This document shows positions 31,839-40,618 of a stretch of 64,000 nucleotides of DNA, one piece after another (positions within the stretch are counted from its first letter, which is position 1; each line of letters begins with the position of its first letter). Made by a program: the position numbers and the translations under genes. The DNA is taken from positions 7,081-71,080 of the forward strand of contig NZ_JBFABG010000022.1 of the NCBI RefSeq assembly GCF_040640215.1. The letters are read 5' to 3'. Source of the stretch: Actinosynnema sp040640215 (GTDB taxonomy: Bacteria; Actinomycetota; Actinomycetes; Mycobacteriales; Pseudonocardiaceae). Below the pieces are notes generated by a model. The model was given only the letters and a program-made list of their open reading frames with translations, was not told where the DNA came from and did not search any database.

Positions 31839-33893
31839 CTACTGGAAGCCCCGGCCGGTGGTCGGCACCAGCGCCAGCGGGTGGACGTCGGTGGCGAACG
31901 CCCCCGTTGCGGGTGCCGGTCGTGGCTGCTCCTCCGGTTCCGGGCGGTCGAAAGCGCCTTCGGCGAACAGGTCCTCGATGAACAGGTCGATCTTCTCCTC
32001 GGTGACCGACGGCATCGCGAACACGTGCGCGTAGTGGCGGAGCTCGCCCGCGTTGGTGCGCATGGGCTGGCACGACAGGGACCACTTCCCGATCACCCGG
32101 TCGCCGGGCCGGCGGAAGCGGACGGTCAGCGCCATCGGGCTGCGGTCCACGAACAGACCGCCCTCGGGCAACCGGTCCTCCCGGTCGAGCCGGTCCTCCA
32201 GTTCGCGCAGGGAGCTTTCCAGGTACCGGGTCGTGCGCAGCGCCCGCACGGCCGCGCCGGCGTGCTCCCGGGCGGACTTGGACGCCAGGTGGTTCCACAG
32301 CACCAGCGGTGACAGGCCGTTGCGCGAGCCGGCGAACGTCGTGTCGGGGGACCCGGTGTAGGCGGGGGTGGCGGCGGGCTCCACCCGGAACTTGTTCTTC
32401 GTCATGAACACCCCGCACGGGAACGGCGCACCGGCCCACTTGTGACCGCTCATCACCAGGGAGCCGACCACGTCGACGCCTTCGACCCGCAGCCCGAAGT
32501 CGAACTCCGGCACCTTGCCCTTGAGCTCCCGCCGCAGCGCGAGGGCCAGTTCGCTGTGCGGGTCCTCCTCGGCCGCGTGCCGCAGGAACGGCATGATCCC
32601 GGCACCCAGCGCGCCGTCCACGTGCACCCAGAACCCGCGCCGGCGGTCGGTGCTGCCCGGTTCGAACTCGATGTCGCGCTCCAGCAGGCCGTGCTGTCGG
32701 AAGATCGGGATCAGGCGGGCGGCGACCTTCTCGACGTTGTCGTACGCGCCCTTGAAGGTGGTGCCGAAGTTGAGCAGCAGCAGGACGGGGTGGCCGCGCT
32801 CGGCGAAGAACCGGACGAGCTCCTCCAGCTTGTCCACGTCGATCTCGCCGCTGCCGTCCGCGCCGCCCCGGGACGGCACCTCCATCGGCCACTGGTCGGC
32901 GATCGGGCACCGGCCCGGGTACTCGGCGGTGCCGATCGCGCCGAAGGTCTCGATCGCCAGCGTCCGCACGGCCTTGATGACCGAGTAGTGGGTGTCCTCG
33001 GAGTAGAACGCCACCGGCCGGTACGTGTTGCGCGGGTCGGGGGTGGGTGGGGTGGTGCTGGGTGAGGTGGTGGTGGGTGGATTTGCAGTGGGTGGGTTGG
33101 TGGTGGTGGGCGGGTCGCCGACCTGGGCCGACGGCACCGGTCGCACGGGCGGTGCGGCCTGCACGTACACCATCTGCGACGACGAGTCGGCACCGCCGCC
33201 GGGGTCGCCGATCAGCTTCCGCCCCGACAGGTAGTCGCGCGCCGAGGCCAGTGCGTAGAGGTTGCCCTCGGTGGACCCCATCGTCAGCACGTAACCCCAG
33301 TAGCTGTCGGGGTTCTCGGCGTCGTAGGGCCGGTCCGCCCGCCACAGCGCGGCGTAGCGGTCCAGCACCGCGCGTTCCACGACCTTGGTGTTGGGCTTGT
33401 AGTTGCCCTGCTGGAACGGGTCGCCGACGTTGTTCAGGTGGAAGTCCAGGAACCGCCCCAGGTCGGCCTGCGCGTTGCCCGTGTCCTGGTTGCCCTGGAA
33501 ACCGACCATGTGCTCGTGCCGACCGACCAGGTAGGTCTCCAGCCGGTTGAGCGCCTGCTTCCGCTGCTGCGCGGTCAGGCCCGCGTCGGTGAGCTCGAAC
33601 TCCCGGCCCTCCAACTCGTCCTCGTCCGGGAGCGCCCGCTCCACGGCCGCCCGCACGGCGTGGGCCACGGGTTCACGGGGTGCGGGTTCGCGGGGTGCGG
33701 GTTCACCGGGGGCGGGTTCGGTGCCGGGGGTGCGTTCGTCGAGGGCGGGTTCGCGGGGTGCCGGTGCGGTGATGGCCGGTGCGCCGGCGGGCGGTGCGAC
33801 CGGGCCGGGGGCGGCCGACGGGTCCGGCCACGTCCGGCTCGCCGGCGTGCTCCGCGTATCCGAATGCCGCTCTTCGCCGATGTGTCGGCTCAT
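31839..33893 (-). CDS. PLP-dependent decarboxylase, histidine-decarboxylase-like
   Basis: 684 aa. Residues about 1-85 are a Pro/Glu/Ala-rich tail with repeated APREP units. The fold-type I decarboxylase domain follows: GNQDTGNAQADLGRFLDFHLNNVGDP, TMGSTEGNLYAL, HYSVIKAVRTLAIE, HVDGALGAGIMPFL, and the PLP lysine in VMSGHKWAGAPFP (about residue 485). These match group II histidine decarboxylases, which make histamine, though aromatic or other amino acids cannot be excluded. A Thr/Pro-rich insertion (about residues 243-288) interrupts the domain before PVAFYSEDTHYS. The ATG follows GGGGA. It is divergent from the NACHT gene and upstream of hisS on the same strand. Confidence 0.83.
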   Translation of the reverse strand: MSRHIGEERHSDTRSTPASRTWPDPSAAPGPVAPPAGAPAITAPAPREPALDERTPGTEPAPGEPAPREPAPREPVAHAVRAAVERALPDEDELEGREFELTDAGLTAQQRKQALNRLETYLVGRHEHMVGFQGNQDTGNAQADLGRFLDFHLNNVGDPFQQGNYKPNTKVVERAVLDRYAALWRADRPYDAENPDSYWGYVLTMGSTEGNLYALASARDYLSGRKLIGDPGGGADSSSQMVYVQAAPPVRPVPSAQVGDPPTTTNPPTANPPTTTSPSTTPPTPDPRNTYRPVAFYSEDTHYSVIKAVRTLAIETFGAIGTAEYPGRCPIADQWPMEVPSRGGADGSGEIDVDKLEELVRFFAERGHPVLLLLNFGTTFKGAYDNVEKVAARLIPIFRQHGLLERDIEFEPGSTDRRRGFWVHVDGALGAGIMPFLRHAAEEDPHSELALALRRELKGKVPEFDFGLRVEGVDVVGSLVMSGHKWAGAPFPCGVFMTKNKFRVEPAATPAYTGSPDTTFAGSRNGLSPLVLWNHLASKSAREHAGAAVRALRTTRYLESSLRELEDRLDREDRLPEGGLFVDRSPMALTVRFRRPGDRVIGKWSLSCQPMRTNAGELRHYAHVFAMPSVTEEKIDLFIEDLFAEGAFDRPEPEEQPRPAPATGAFATDVHPLALVPTTGRGFQ

Positions 33894-34396
33894 GCTGTCC
33901 CCTCCCCGGCCGCTCCTGACTGCGCCCTGTCCTCGGTCGAGACTGCCACGGCGGGTCGGTGTCGCCCCAGGCCATTCCCGGTGGTTCGCCGGACTGTGTG
34001 GTGGCGTCACCGGGGTGCCGGAACCGGCCTGTCGCAGGCGGTGAGCTGGGGCGGGCCGGGACACCGACGGGTGACACCCGAGCCCGGCGAAGATCACTCC
34101 AACCTCAGCGGCCCCCGCCGTTCAGCCTGTCGCCACGGCCGTCTCCCGCCATTCGGCCACCGGGGAGTCGACGGCGTCCGGGTGTCGGTGCGCCGTGGTG
34201 CGGTTCGTCCGGAGGACTGGTCTGCGGAGACTTCTCCCGATCTGTCCACTTCGGACACCGGGTCATCAGGAAGCGAGGGGTGCTCGGAGTCGGTGATTCC
34301 ACGCCGATTGGACGAATAGCTTGGCGGGCGGGCGCTTTTCCCCGCCTCGCGCCGGTTTCCGCTCGGCGGCGTGTCCGGAGCACTACCCTTGGTGCG
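33894..34396. other. Divergent intergenic region with a leaderless -10 for the NACHT gene
   Basis: 503 bases without codon bias in any frame; apparent upstream extensions of the NACHT frame are not supported. TACCCT (34384-34389) matches TANNNT 7 bases before the NACHT ATG and no ribosome binding site intervenes, so that transcript is probably leaderless. Confidence 0.5.
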
Positions 34397-37042
34397 ATGT
34401 CCGGATTGGAAGCAGCGGCGGGCCGCACCGCCGCGACGGTGGCCGGCAAGATCGTGGGCAGGCTCGGTCAGGAGCGGCAGCACCGGGTGCTCCGCGACGT
34501 CGTCCGCGCGGCCGTCCCGTCGCAGGTGGCGGACGACTTCGTGGCCGCGCTGGACGGGCGTCAGGCGGAGGCGCTGAACCGGTACCTGGCCTCGCCCGAC
34601 TTCGAGGAGGTCGCCCTCCAACTGGCGTTGTGGCGGCTGCTCCGGGACCGCACCACCCAGGACATCGAGCCGACGCTCCGCGAGGAGGTCCGGTTGGGGC
34701 TGCGGCACGCGGTCGGGTTGGCCCGGGAGCGGCTGACGACCGGCGCGGACGTGGTCTTCGACGCCCTGCGGGTCGCGGTCGAGGGCTCGGTGCGGCACGT
34801 GGACCGCAGCAGGATCGACCAGGTGACCGCCACGTCGGCGGCCCACCTGGCGGCGAACGCGGCGGGCAACACCCGGCTGCTGGCGCGGGTCGGCTCGCTC
34901 GCGACGTTCCACGCGTTCGCCGAGCGGCTGCGGGCCCAGGTGGCCCGCGCGCACGCCGAGATCCGCCTCCCGCACCTGGGTGTCAGCCGGTCGGTGCCCT
35001 ACCACCTGCTCTACGTCGAGCCGGCGCTGAGCGGCCTGGAGGACCTCGCGCTGCCCGGACGCCGGTCGGTGGTGCTCGGCGACCCGGGTGCGGGCAAGTC
35101 CACCCTGGTCGCGAAGCTCGCCTGGGAGATCGCCTCCGACCCGGCCGGCCGGGTGCCGTTCCTGCTGGTGCTGCGCGACTTCACGACGTCGCTCCGCGAG
35201 GGCGGACGCACGCTCGTGTCGTACCTGGAGTCGCTCTGCGGGGACCCCTACAACCTCACGCCACCGCCGGACGCCGTGAAGTACCTGCTGCGCAACGGCC
35301 GCGCGGTGGTCCTGCTCGACGGCGTGGACGAACTGGTCGACCCGGCGGTGCGCCAGCGGTTCGCGCGGCTGGTCGAGTCGTTCACCGACCTCTACCCGCT
35401 GGTGCCGATCGTGGTCACGGCCCGCAAGATCGGTTACGAGACGGCGGCGCTGGACCCCCGCGCGTTCCGCACGGGGCTGATCGAGAAGTTCGACGGCGAC
35501 CGGGTCCGGCGCTACGTCCTGTGCTGGTTCGCGTTGGACAGCAGCACGCCGGAGCACGAGCGGACCCAGCTCGCGCACGCCTTCCTGGGGGAGAGCGCGG
35601 CGGTGTCCGAGCTGCGCAGCAACCCGCTGCTCCTCGCGCTGCTGTGCGCGATGTTCTCCAGCGAGCACTACCTGCCGGCCAACCTCGCCCAGGTCTACGA
35701 GAAGTGCGCGCTGCTGCTGTTCGAGCAGTGGGACCGGATGCGCGGCCTGCCGATGCCGACCCGGTTCGAGAGCTACCTGCGGGGCGCGGTGGGCTACCTG
35801 GCGTGGCGGCAGCTCACCGCCGAGAACTCCGGGGCCGCCTGGTCCCGTGGGCGGATCGTGGGGATGCTGACCGAGTACCTGGAGCGCAAGGGGTTCGACC
35901 CCGAGGAGAGCGCCACCCGGTTCGTCGACTTCTGCACCGGTCGGCCCTGGGTGCTCAGCGACACCGGGATCGACCGCAGCGAGCCCCAGTACGGTTTCAC
36001 CCACCGGACGTTCCTGGAGTTCTTCGCCGCCGACCACCTGGTGCGCACCAACCGGACCGCCGAACCGCTGTGGGCCGCGCTGCGCCCGATGCTGCTCACC
36101 GGTGCGGGTGGTCTGGTGCCGCAGATCGCGTTGCAGCTCTACGACCAGAAGCACGAGGACGGCGGGAGCGAGCTGCTGCGGTTGATCGCCGCAGAGGACC
36201 AGTTCAGCGTCACGTGGTTCGCGGCGCACTCCCTGCGGTACGCGCAGCCGAACCCGACCGCCGTGCGGTCCGTGGTGGAAGCGGCCGTGCGGTTGGCGGT
36301 CCGCCACACCGTCGAGTCCAGGTTCCACTACTGGCGGCCGTGGGACGTCGTGTACTTCAAGGCGCGCGACGACACGCCGTTGGAGACGCTGGTGTTCGAC
36401 TCCTCGGCGGCCAACCGCGCGGTGGTGCTCAAGTCGATCTCCGCCGAGCTGGCGTCGGGCCGCTACGACCAGCCGGTGGCGGACTGGCTGCGGACCTCGT
36501 TGCGCCTGCCGGGCGAGGTCGTGCGACCGCAGCCGTGGGCGACGGTCCTGTTCGGCGCGGCGGACCTGTCGCCGCTGGTCGAGGAGTTCGGCCCGCACGC
36601 GCTCTACCTGTCGTTCTGGAGCGGGCGCGACCAGGTGCCCAGCCTGGCCGAGCGGGTGCTGATGGGCCGGCCGATGGGGCTGGACCCGAAGCTGCTGCTA
36701 AACGCGCCGCTCCCGTGGATACCGGGTGACCGGTGGTGGGGCGAGCTGCTCACGGCGACCCCGTCCCCGCTGGTGGTCAAGGAGCACCGGCCGCTGAGCT
36801 TCCTCGTCGCGCTGCCCTACCTGGAATCGGGCATGACGTTCAAGGCGCACCCGACGGTGGGCCGGCACTGGGGTTACCTGCTCGGCGAGGCCCGCAAGGC
36901 GGCCGTGGACGTGGACCTGCGCGGGATGGCGCTGCCCGGCGAGTTCCGCGACTTCCTGCGGGCGTGGTCGCGCGGCGAGGTCAGCGTGATCACCCCGGTC
37001 ACCGGCGCGGAGCGGCCTTACCGGAGCAGAAGGCGCGGCTGA
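34397..37042 (+). CDS. NACHT-domain STAND NTPase
   Basis: 881 aa. Residues 1-190 are an all-helical N-terminal domain of the type fused to bacterial NACHT proteins (AAATVAGKIVGRLGQERQHRVLRDVV). The NACHT core has Walker A GDPGAGKST (from residue 228), Walker B VVLLDGVDEL (about 304), the sensor segment VTARKIGYE, and winged-helix-like SELRSNPLLLALLCAMF followed by GFTHRTFLEFFAA. The remaining 300 residues are helical but lack clear LRR, TPR or WD repeats. Such STAND proteins act as ATP-driven switches in signalling, and bacterial NACHT proteins include antiphage sensors. It lacks an obvious fused effector, so downstream genes may supply it. Confidence 0.85.
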   Translation: MSGLEAAAGRTAATVAGKIVGRLGQERQHRVLRDVVRAAVPSQVADDFVAALDGRQAEALNRYLASPDFEEVALQLALWRLLRDRTTQDIEPTLREEVRLGLRHAVGLARERLTTGADVVFDALRVAVEGSVRHVDRSRIDQVTATSAAHLAANAAGNTRLLARVGSLATFHAFAERLRAQVARAHAEIRLPHLGVSRSVPYHLLYVEPALSGLEDLALPGRRSVVLGDPGAGKSTLVAKLAWEIASDPAGRVPFLLVLRDFTTSLREGGRTLVSYLESLCGDPYNLTPPPDAVKYLLRNGRAVVLLDGVDELVDPAVRQRFARLVESFTDLYPLVPIVVTARKIGYETAALDPRAFRTGLIEKFDGDRVRRYVLCWFALDSSTPEHERTQLAHAFLGESAAVSELRSNPLLLALLCAMFSSEHYLPANLAQVYEKCALLLFEQWDRMRGLPMPTRFESYLRGAVGYLAWRQLTAENSGAAWSRGRIVGMLTEYLERKGFDPEESATRFVDFCTGRPWVLSDTGIDRSEPQYGFTHRTFLEFFAADHLVRTNRTAEPLWAALRPMLLTGAGGLVPQIALQLYDQKHEDGGSELLRLIAAEDQFSVTWFAAHSLRYAQPNPTAVRSVVEAAVRLAVRHTVESRFHYWRPWDVVYFKARDDTPLETLVFDSSAANRAVVLKSISAELASGRYDQPVADWLRTSLRLPGEVVRPQPWATVLFGAADLSPLVEEFGPHALYLSFWSGRDQVPSLAERVLMGRPMGLDPKLLLNAPLPWIPGDRWWGELLTATPSPLVVKEHRPLSFLVALPYLESGMTFKAHPTVGRHWGYLLGEARKAAVDVDLRGMALPGEFRDFLRAWSRGEVSVITPVTGAERPYRSRRRG

Positions 37043-37520
37043 ACGCGGAAAACCCCTGATCGGAATACTCGTACCGGATCGGCTCACGGCCCGCTCGCGG
37101 TAAGCGCGGGCGCATTCTTTCGCACTGCGCGCGGTGCGGCGTCACGGGGTGGGTGCGGTGTGCTCGGGGGGCGGGCGGGGGTTGTTCGGAAAATCGAGGG
37201 AACCTCGTGTCGTGGAGTGGTGACGACCGGTTCCCGATCGCCCACGCAGCGGAAAGAAGGCAGGTGGGCGGGGGTGGCCGGCCGCCTTGGCGGTACCCTT
37301 GCAATTGCGGATGACCTTTCCCGTACTTTTGCGGGGAATGCAGTGCAGGGGAAACGGTTCCGGACGCGCAATGACTTCGTTACGATCCTGGATACGGACG
37401 GCCGGTCGTCCTGGCGAGATCGGTAACGGCGGTCCGAGTGGGCGCGATACTGCGGACGACGAAGCCGCTACCAGCGCTGTTGTCGAATTCGCTGATCCGG
37501 GTGACGAGAACGAGGTCCGA
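37043..37520. other. Gene-free interval before the five-gene TerY-type operon
   Basis: No gene with codon bias. AT-richer patches near 37295-37345 include TTGCAA (37299-37304), a possible -35, but no good -10. It separates the NACHT gene from the operon by 478 bases, so the two may have separate promoters. Confidence 0.45.
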
Positions 37521-39287
37521 GTGGTGTCGAAGACCGTCGAGGCGAGCCTTCGGGAGCTGGCGGCAGCGCCCGCCTACCGGAACCTCGCTCCGGGGTTGGT
37601 CCGGCTGGCCGACGACGTGGGGGCTGGGCGCACCGCGCACTGGCGCAACGTCGACCTGCTCGCGTTCTTCGACGCCGACTCGGTGGTCGGGCAGCGGCGC
37701 GGGCCGGTGGCCTGGTTCGCCGACCGGGTCGAGGTCGTCCGCACCATCCTGCTGTTCCTGCCCCTGCTGGTGACCTGGGGCGGCATCTACTTCGCGGTGC
37801 GGGCCTACCGGGAGCTGCTCGGCGCGCCGCAGGCCGAGCAGGCGCTGTTCGCCGACGCGTCGTTCCTCCAGATGTGGACGCGCGGGTTCGGCGACCGGAC
37901 CTGGGTGACGCTCGACGTCGTCGCCCTGCTCGACTTCTGCGCGATCCTCGCGGTCGTCGTCTTCTACGTGGGCGGCACGTCGTTGCAGCGCCGCGCGGCG
38001 GACGCGGAGGAGCGGAACCGGCTGCTCGGGGCCGACGGGTTGCGGGACGTGCTGGTCGAGACCGGCGCGGTCCTGCGCGACGACGACGACCAGGCGGTCG
38101 ACCGGCTCACCGACAGCGCCAAGGAGCTGCTGCCGGTTTACCAGGACACCCTGCGCCTGCTGGTCGGCGCGCAGGACACGATGGGCAGGCTGGTCGGCGA
38201 CGGCCGCGCCAACATCGACGAACTCGTGCGCGCGACGGGCGACCTCGCCCGGACCGGCACCACGATCGCGGCCGGTGCGCGCAGCCTGGCCGAGCCGACC
38301 ACCGCGCTCGCCACGCGGGTCAAGGAGATGGAGACCGCGACCGGGTCGTTCACCGCGACCGTCCAGGAGGTCGGCGGCGCGCTGCCCGCCGCGCGCGAGG
38401 ACCTGCTCGACGTGGTGCGCGGGATCGGCGAGATCCACCGCGACCTGCTCGGCGTCCACGCCGGCCGGATCGACGACCTGCACCGGGAGTCCGCCGCCCA
38501 CGGTGCCGCCGTCGCGGAGCTGGCCAAGGCGCGCGGGGAGCTGTCCGCGTCGATCAAGGAGGGGCAGCGCAGCGTCGGCGAGTTCGTCCGGGCCGCCGAC
38601 ACGATCTCGGTCGGCGGCAAGGCCATCGTGGACAGCTCGAACGGCCTGCGGTCCCACGTCGAGGCGCTGGCGGACTCCACCGACCGGTTCGGCACGCGGG
38701 TCGACGCGCTCGTCGCCGGGGCCGAAGGGCTCGGCACCAGGCTCCCGGCGGCGCAACAGCAGGTCCTCGACGTCCTGACGGGCATCCACGCCCTGGGCGT
38801 GAAGCTCGACGGCATCCACGCCCGGCAGGAGGTCGTCGCGCAGGAACTGGGCGTGCTCGCCGACAACCCGCTGGCGACGGCGCAGTCCGCCGCGCGCACC
38901 GCGAAGCTGGCCAAGGAGACCGAGGCCGCGTTGCAGGCCGCGGTCGCGGCCCTGCCGGCGCAGATGGCCGAGCTGCGCGAGTCCGTCGTGATGGCCCTGG
39001 ACCGGGAGTTGGAGGAGCGCCGGGTCGCGGCCGGCCGGGTGGGCGAGTCGTTCGGCCGGTTCGACGAATCCGCCGTCAAGGCCGTGCACGCCCTCCAGCG
39101 CGCGGTGGACGACCTGCGTTCCGCGCCGGCGGTGCTGCTGCCGGACCTGCACGCGGTGTCGGCGGAACTGGCCGACAGCGCCCGGCAGAGCCGTGAGCTC
39201 GTCGCGCTGATGACCCGGCTCGTGGAGCTCGACGGCCAGGCCAAGCGCCGGTGGTGGCGACGCGGGTCGGGCGGGGGCACGCGGTGA
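37521..39287 (+). CDS. Two-TM protein with long coiled-coil tail, Zor/Mot-like stator candidate
   Basis: 588 aa. The GTG at 37521 is chosen for GAGG 5 bases upstream; the frame continues upstream without bias. Two TM helices lie at about 72-94 (TILLFLPLLVTWGGIYF) and 128-151 (VVALLDFCAILAVVVFYVG). From 155 to 588 it is almost wholly helical, with heptad-like Ala/Leu spacing and Glu/Arg-rich stretches reminiscent of chemoreceptor or ZorA tails. The next gene encodes a one-TM protein with an intramembrane Asp, and overlaps by 4 bases. Together they resemble an ion-driven MotAB/ZorAB-like pair, although MotA-type proteins have more TM helices. That analogy is inference. Confidence 0.65.
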   Translation: MVSKTVEASLRELAAAPAYRNLAPGLVRLADDVGAGRTAHWRNVDLLAFFDADSVVGQRRGPVAWFADRVEVVRTILLFLPLLVTWGGIYFAVRAYRELLGAPQAEQALFADASFLQMWTRGFGDRTWVTLDVVALLDFCAILAVVVFYVGGTSLQRRAADAEERNRLLGADGLRDVLVETGAVLRDDDDQAVDRLTDSAKELLPVYQDTLRLLVGAQDTMGRLVGDGRANIDELVRATGDLARTGTTIAAGARSLAEPTTALATRVKEMETATGSFTATVQEVGGALPAAREDLLDVVRGIGEIHRDLLGVHAGRIDDLHRESAAHGAAVAELAKARGELSASIKEGQRSVGEFVRAADTISVGGKAIVDSSNGLRSHVEALADSTDRFGTRVDALVAGAEGLGTRLPAAQQQVLDVLTGIHALGVKLDGIHARQEVVAQELGVLADNPLATAQSAARTAKLAKETEAALQAAVAALPAQMAELRESVVMALDRELEERRVAAGRVGESFGRFDESAVKAVHALQRAVDDLRSAPAVLLPDLHAVSAELADSARQSRELVALMTRLVELDGQAKRRWWRRGSGGGTR

Positions 39288-39868
39288 AACGCCGTCCGGA
39301 CAACGGGTCCAACCTGGTGGGCGTGGTGGGGTGGATCTTCGCCGACTCGCTGCTGGTGCTCGTCGTGGTCTTCCTCGCGACGCAGACCGGCGGCGCGGTC
39401 AGCACACCCACCTCGTCGACGACGACCACCACGACCACCACCGCGCCGACCGCGCCGCCGGCCGTGGACAGCGCTTTCGTCTGCTTCCGGGTGGCCGCCG
39501 ACGCGAACCTGATGACCGGGCCGGCGTCGCCCGAGCGGGACGCCCACCTCAGGTCCGTCGAGGGCCAGGTGGTGCACCGCCTGGCCCAGCCCGACCTCGT
39601 GGGGCGCAGGGCGGGCGTCGTGCTGTCGTTCGGCGTCGCCGACGACCCGACCCGGGGGACCGACCAGGCCGAGGCGTTCAACGCCGAGGTGCTGCCCAGG
39701 CTCGGCGCGTTCGCGCACCGCGACGACGGCGGCCCGGTGGCCAACCGGGCGTTCTGGGGCGGCAACCCCAAGGAGGGCAAGGCGGACGGGTCCATCACCG
39801 TCAACGTCTACCCGATGATCGAGGGTCGGCACGGGCCGCTCGGCACCACCCCGGCGGAGGACTGCTGA
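39284..39868 (+). CDS. Single-TM extracytoplasmic protein with intramembrane Asp, MotB/ZorB-like
   Basis: 194 aa, GTG overlapping the previous stop (GTGA). The short cytoplasmic tip RRPDNGSN is followed by one TM helix (VGVVGWIFADSLLVLVVVFL). Asp21 sits within it where MotB, TolR and ZorB carry their proton-binding Asp. A Thr-rich linker (residues about 38-55) leads to an exported domain of about 130 residues (CFRVAADANLM, RAGVVLSFGVADDP, AEAFNAEVLPRLG) that loosely recalls OmpA-like peptidoglycan-binding domains. Paired with the coiled-coil membrane protein and followed by TerY-type signalling genes. Assignment rests on layout and the Asp, not on strong similarity. Confidence 0.65.
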   Translation: MKRRPDNGSNLVGVVGWIFADSLLVLVVVFLATQTGGAVSTPTSSTTTTTTTTAPTAPPAVDSAFVCFRVAADANLMTGPASPERDAHLRSVEGQVVHRLAQPDLVGRRAGVVLSFGVADDPTRGTDQAEAFNAEVLPRLGAFAHRDDGGPVANRAFWGGNPKEGKADGSITVNVYPMIEGRHGPLGTTPAEDC

Positions 39869-39922
39869 CCCGACCTCCACCCGCACGAACCGATTGGCGC
39901 ACGCCCCGGACAGGAGTTCGTC

Positions 39923-40618
39923 GTGACTACCGATCTGCCCGGTGGGGCCATCTCCCACCGACCACTCCGCTTCTTCTGGATGCTCGACGTGTCGGGCTCC
40001 ATGGCCGGCCAGAAGATCGGCCAGCTCAACCACGCCATCCGCGAGACCCTGCCCGAGATGGTCTCCTCCGCCGACGAGAACCCGCACGCCGCCGTGGAGA
40101 TCCGGGCGATGACGTTCAGCACCGGGTTCCGCTGGATGACGCCCCGGCCGGTGCCGCTCGCCGACTTCGGCTGGACCGACGTGTCGGTCAGCGGCATCAC
40201 CGACATGGGCGCGGCGATGAAGGCGATGGCGGCGGAGCTCGCCGTGGGCAACATGCCCGAGCGCGGCCTGCCGCCGGTGATCGTGCTGGTGTCGGACGGC
40301 CAGCCCACCGACGACTTCGACAGCGGGCTGCGCGCGCTGCTCGGCGAGCCGTGGGGCAAGCGGGCCGTCCGCATCGCGATCGGGATCGGCCCGGACGCCG
40401 ACCTCGACGTGCTGCGCCAGTTCATCGCGCACCCCGAGATCGAACCGCTGACGGCGCGCAACCCCAGGGACCTGGTCCAGTTCGTCAAGTACGCGTCCAC
40501 GACCGTGCTCAAGTCGGCGTCCGCCCCCGCGAGCCAGCCGGTGGGGACGCAGTTCCTCGGCACGCCTCCGCCGCCGCCCCCGCCGCCCACCACCTCCGAC
40601 CAGGACCTCGTCTGGTGA
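39923..40618 (+). CDS. TerY-type VWA domain protein
   Basis: 231 aa. A von Willebrand A domain fills residues 14-200 with a complete MIDAS site: DVSGS (Asp22, Ser24, Ser26), the threonine in SGITDMGAAM and VSDGQPTDD. NHAIRETLPEM and AVRIAIGIGPDADLDVLRQF are typical of TerY of tellurium-resistance-type systems. A Pro-rich tail (TPPPPPPPP) follows instead of the usual TerY-C zinc ribbon, which is found as a separate gene at 43256-43606. Its 3' end overlaps the phosphatase start. It probably binds a protein partner through a metal-bridged carboxylate and is regulated by phosphorylation. Confidence 0.85.
   Translation: MTTDLPGGAISHRPLRFFWMLDVSGSMAGQKIGQLNHAIRETLPEMVSSADENPHAAVEIRAMTFSTGFRWMTPRPVPLADFGWTDVSVSGITDMGAAMKAMAAELAVGNMPERGLPPVIVLVSDGQPTDDFDSGLRALLGEPWGKRAVRIAIGIGPDADLDVLRQFIAHPEIEPLTARNPRDLVQFVKYASTTVLKSASAPASQPVGTQFLGTPPPPPPPPTTSDQDLVW

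Noticed and set aside
33959..34396. Upstream extension of the NACHT reading frame
   Set aside because: Lacks codon bias and overlaps the divergent promoter region; the ATG at 34397 has a -10 box at leaderless spacing.
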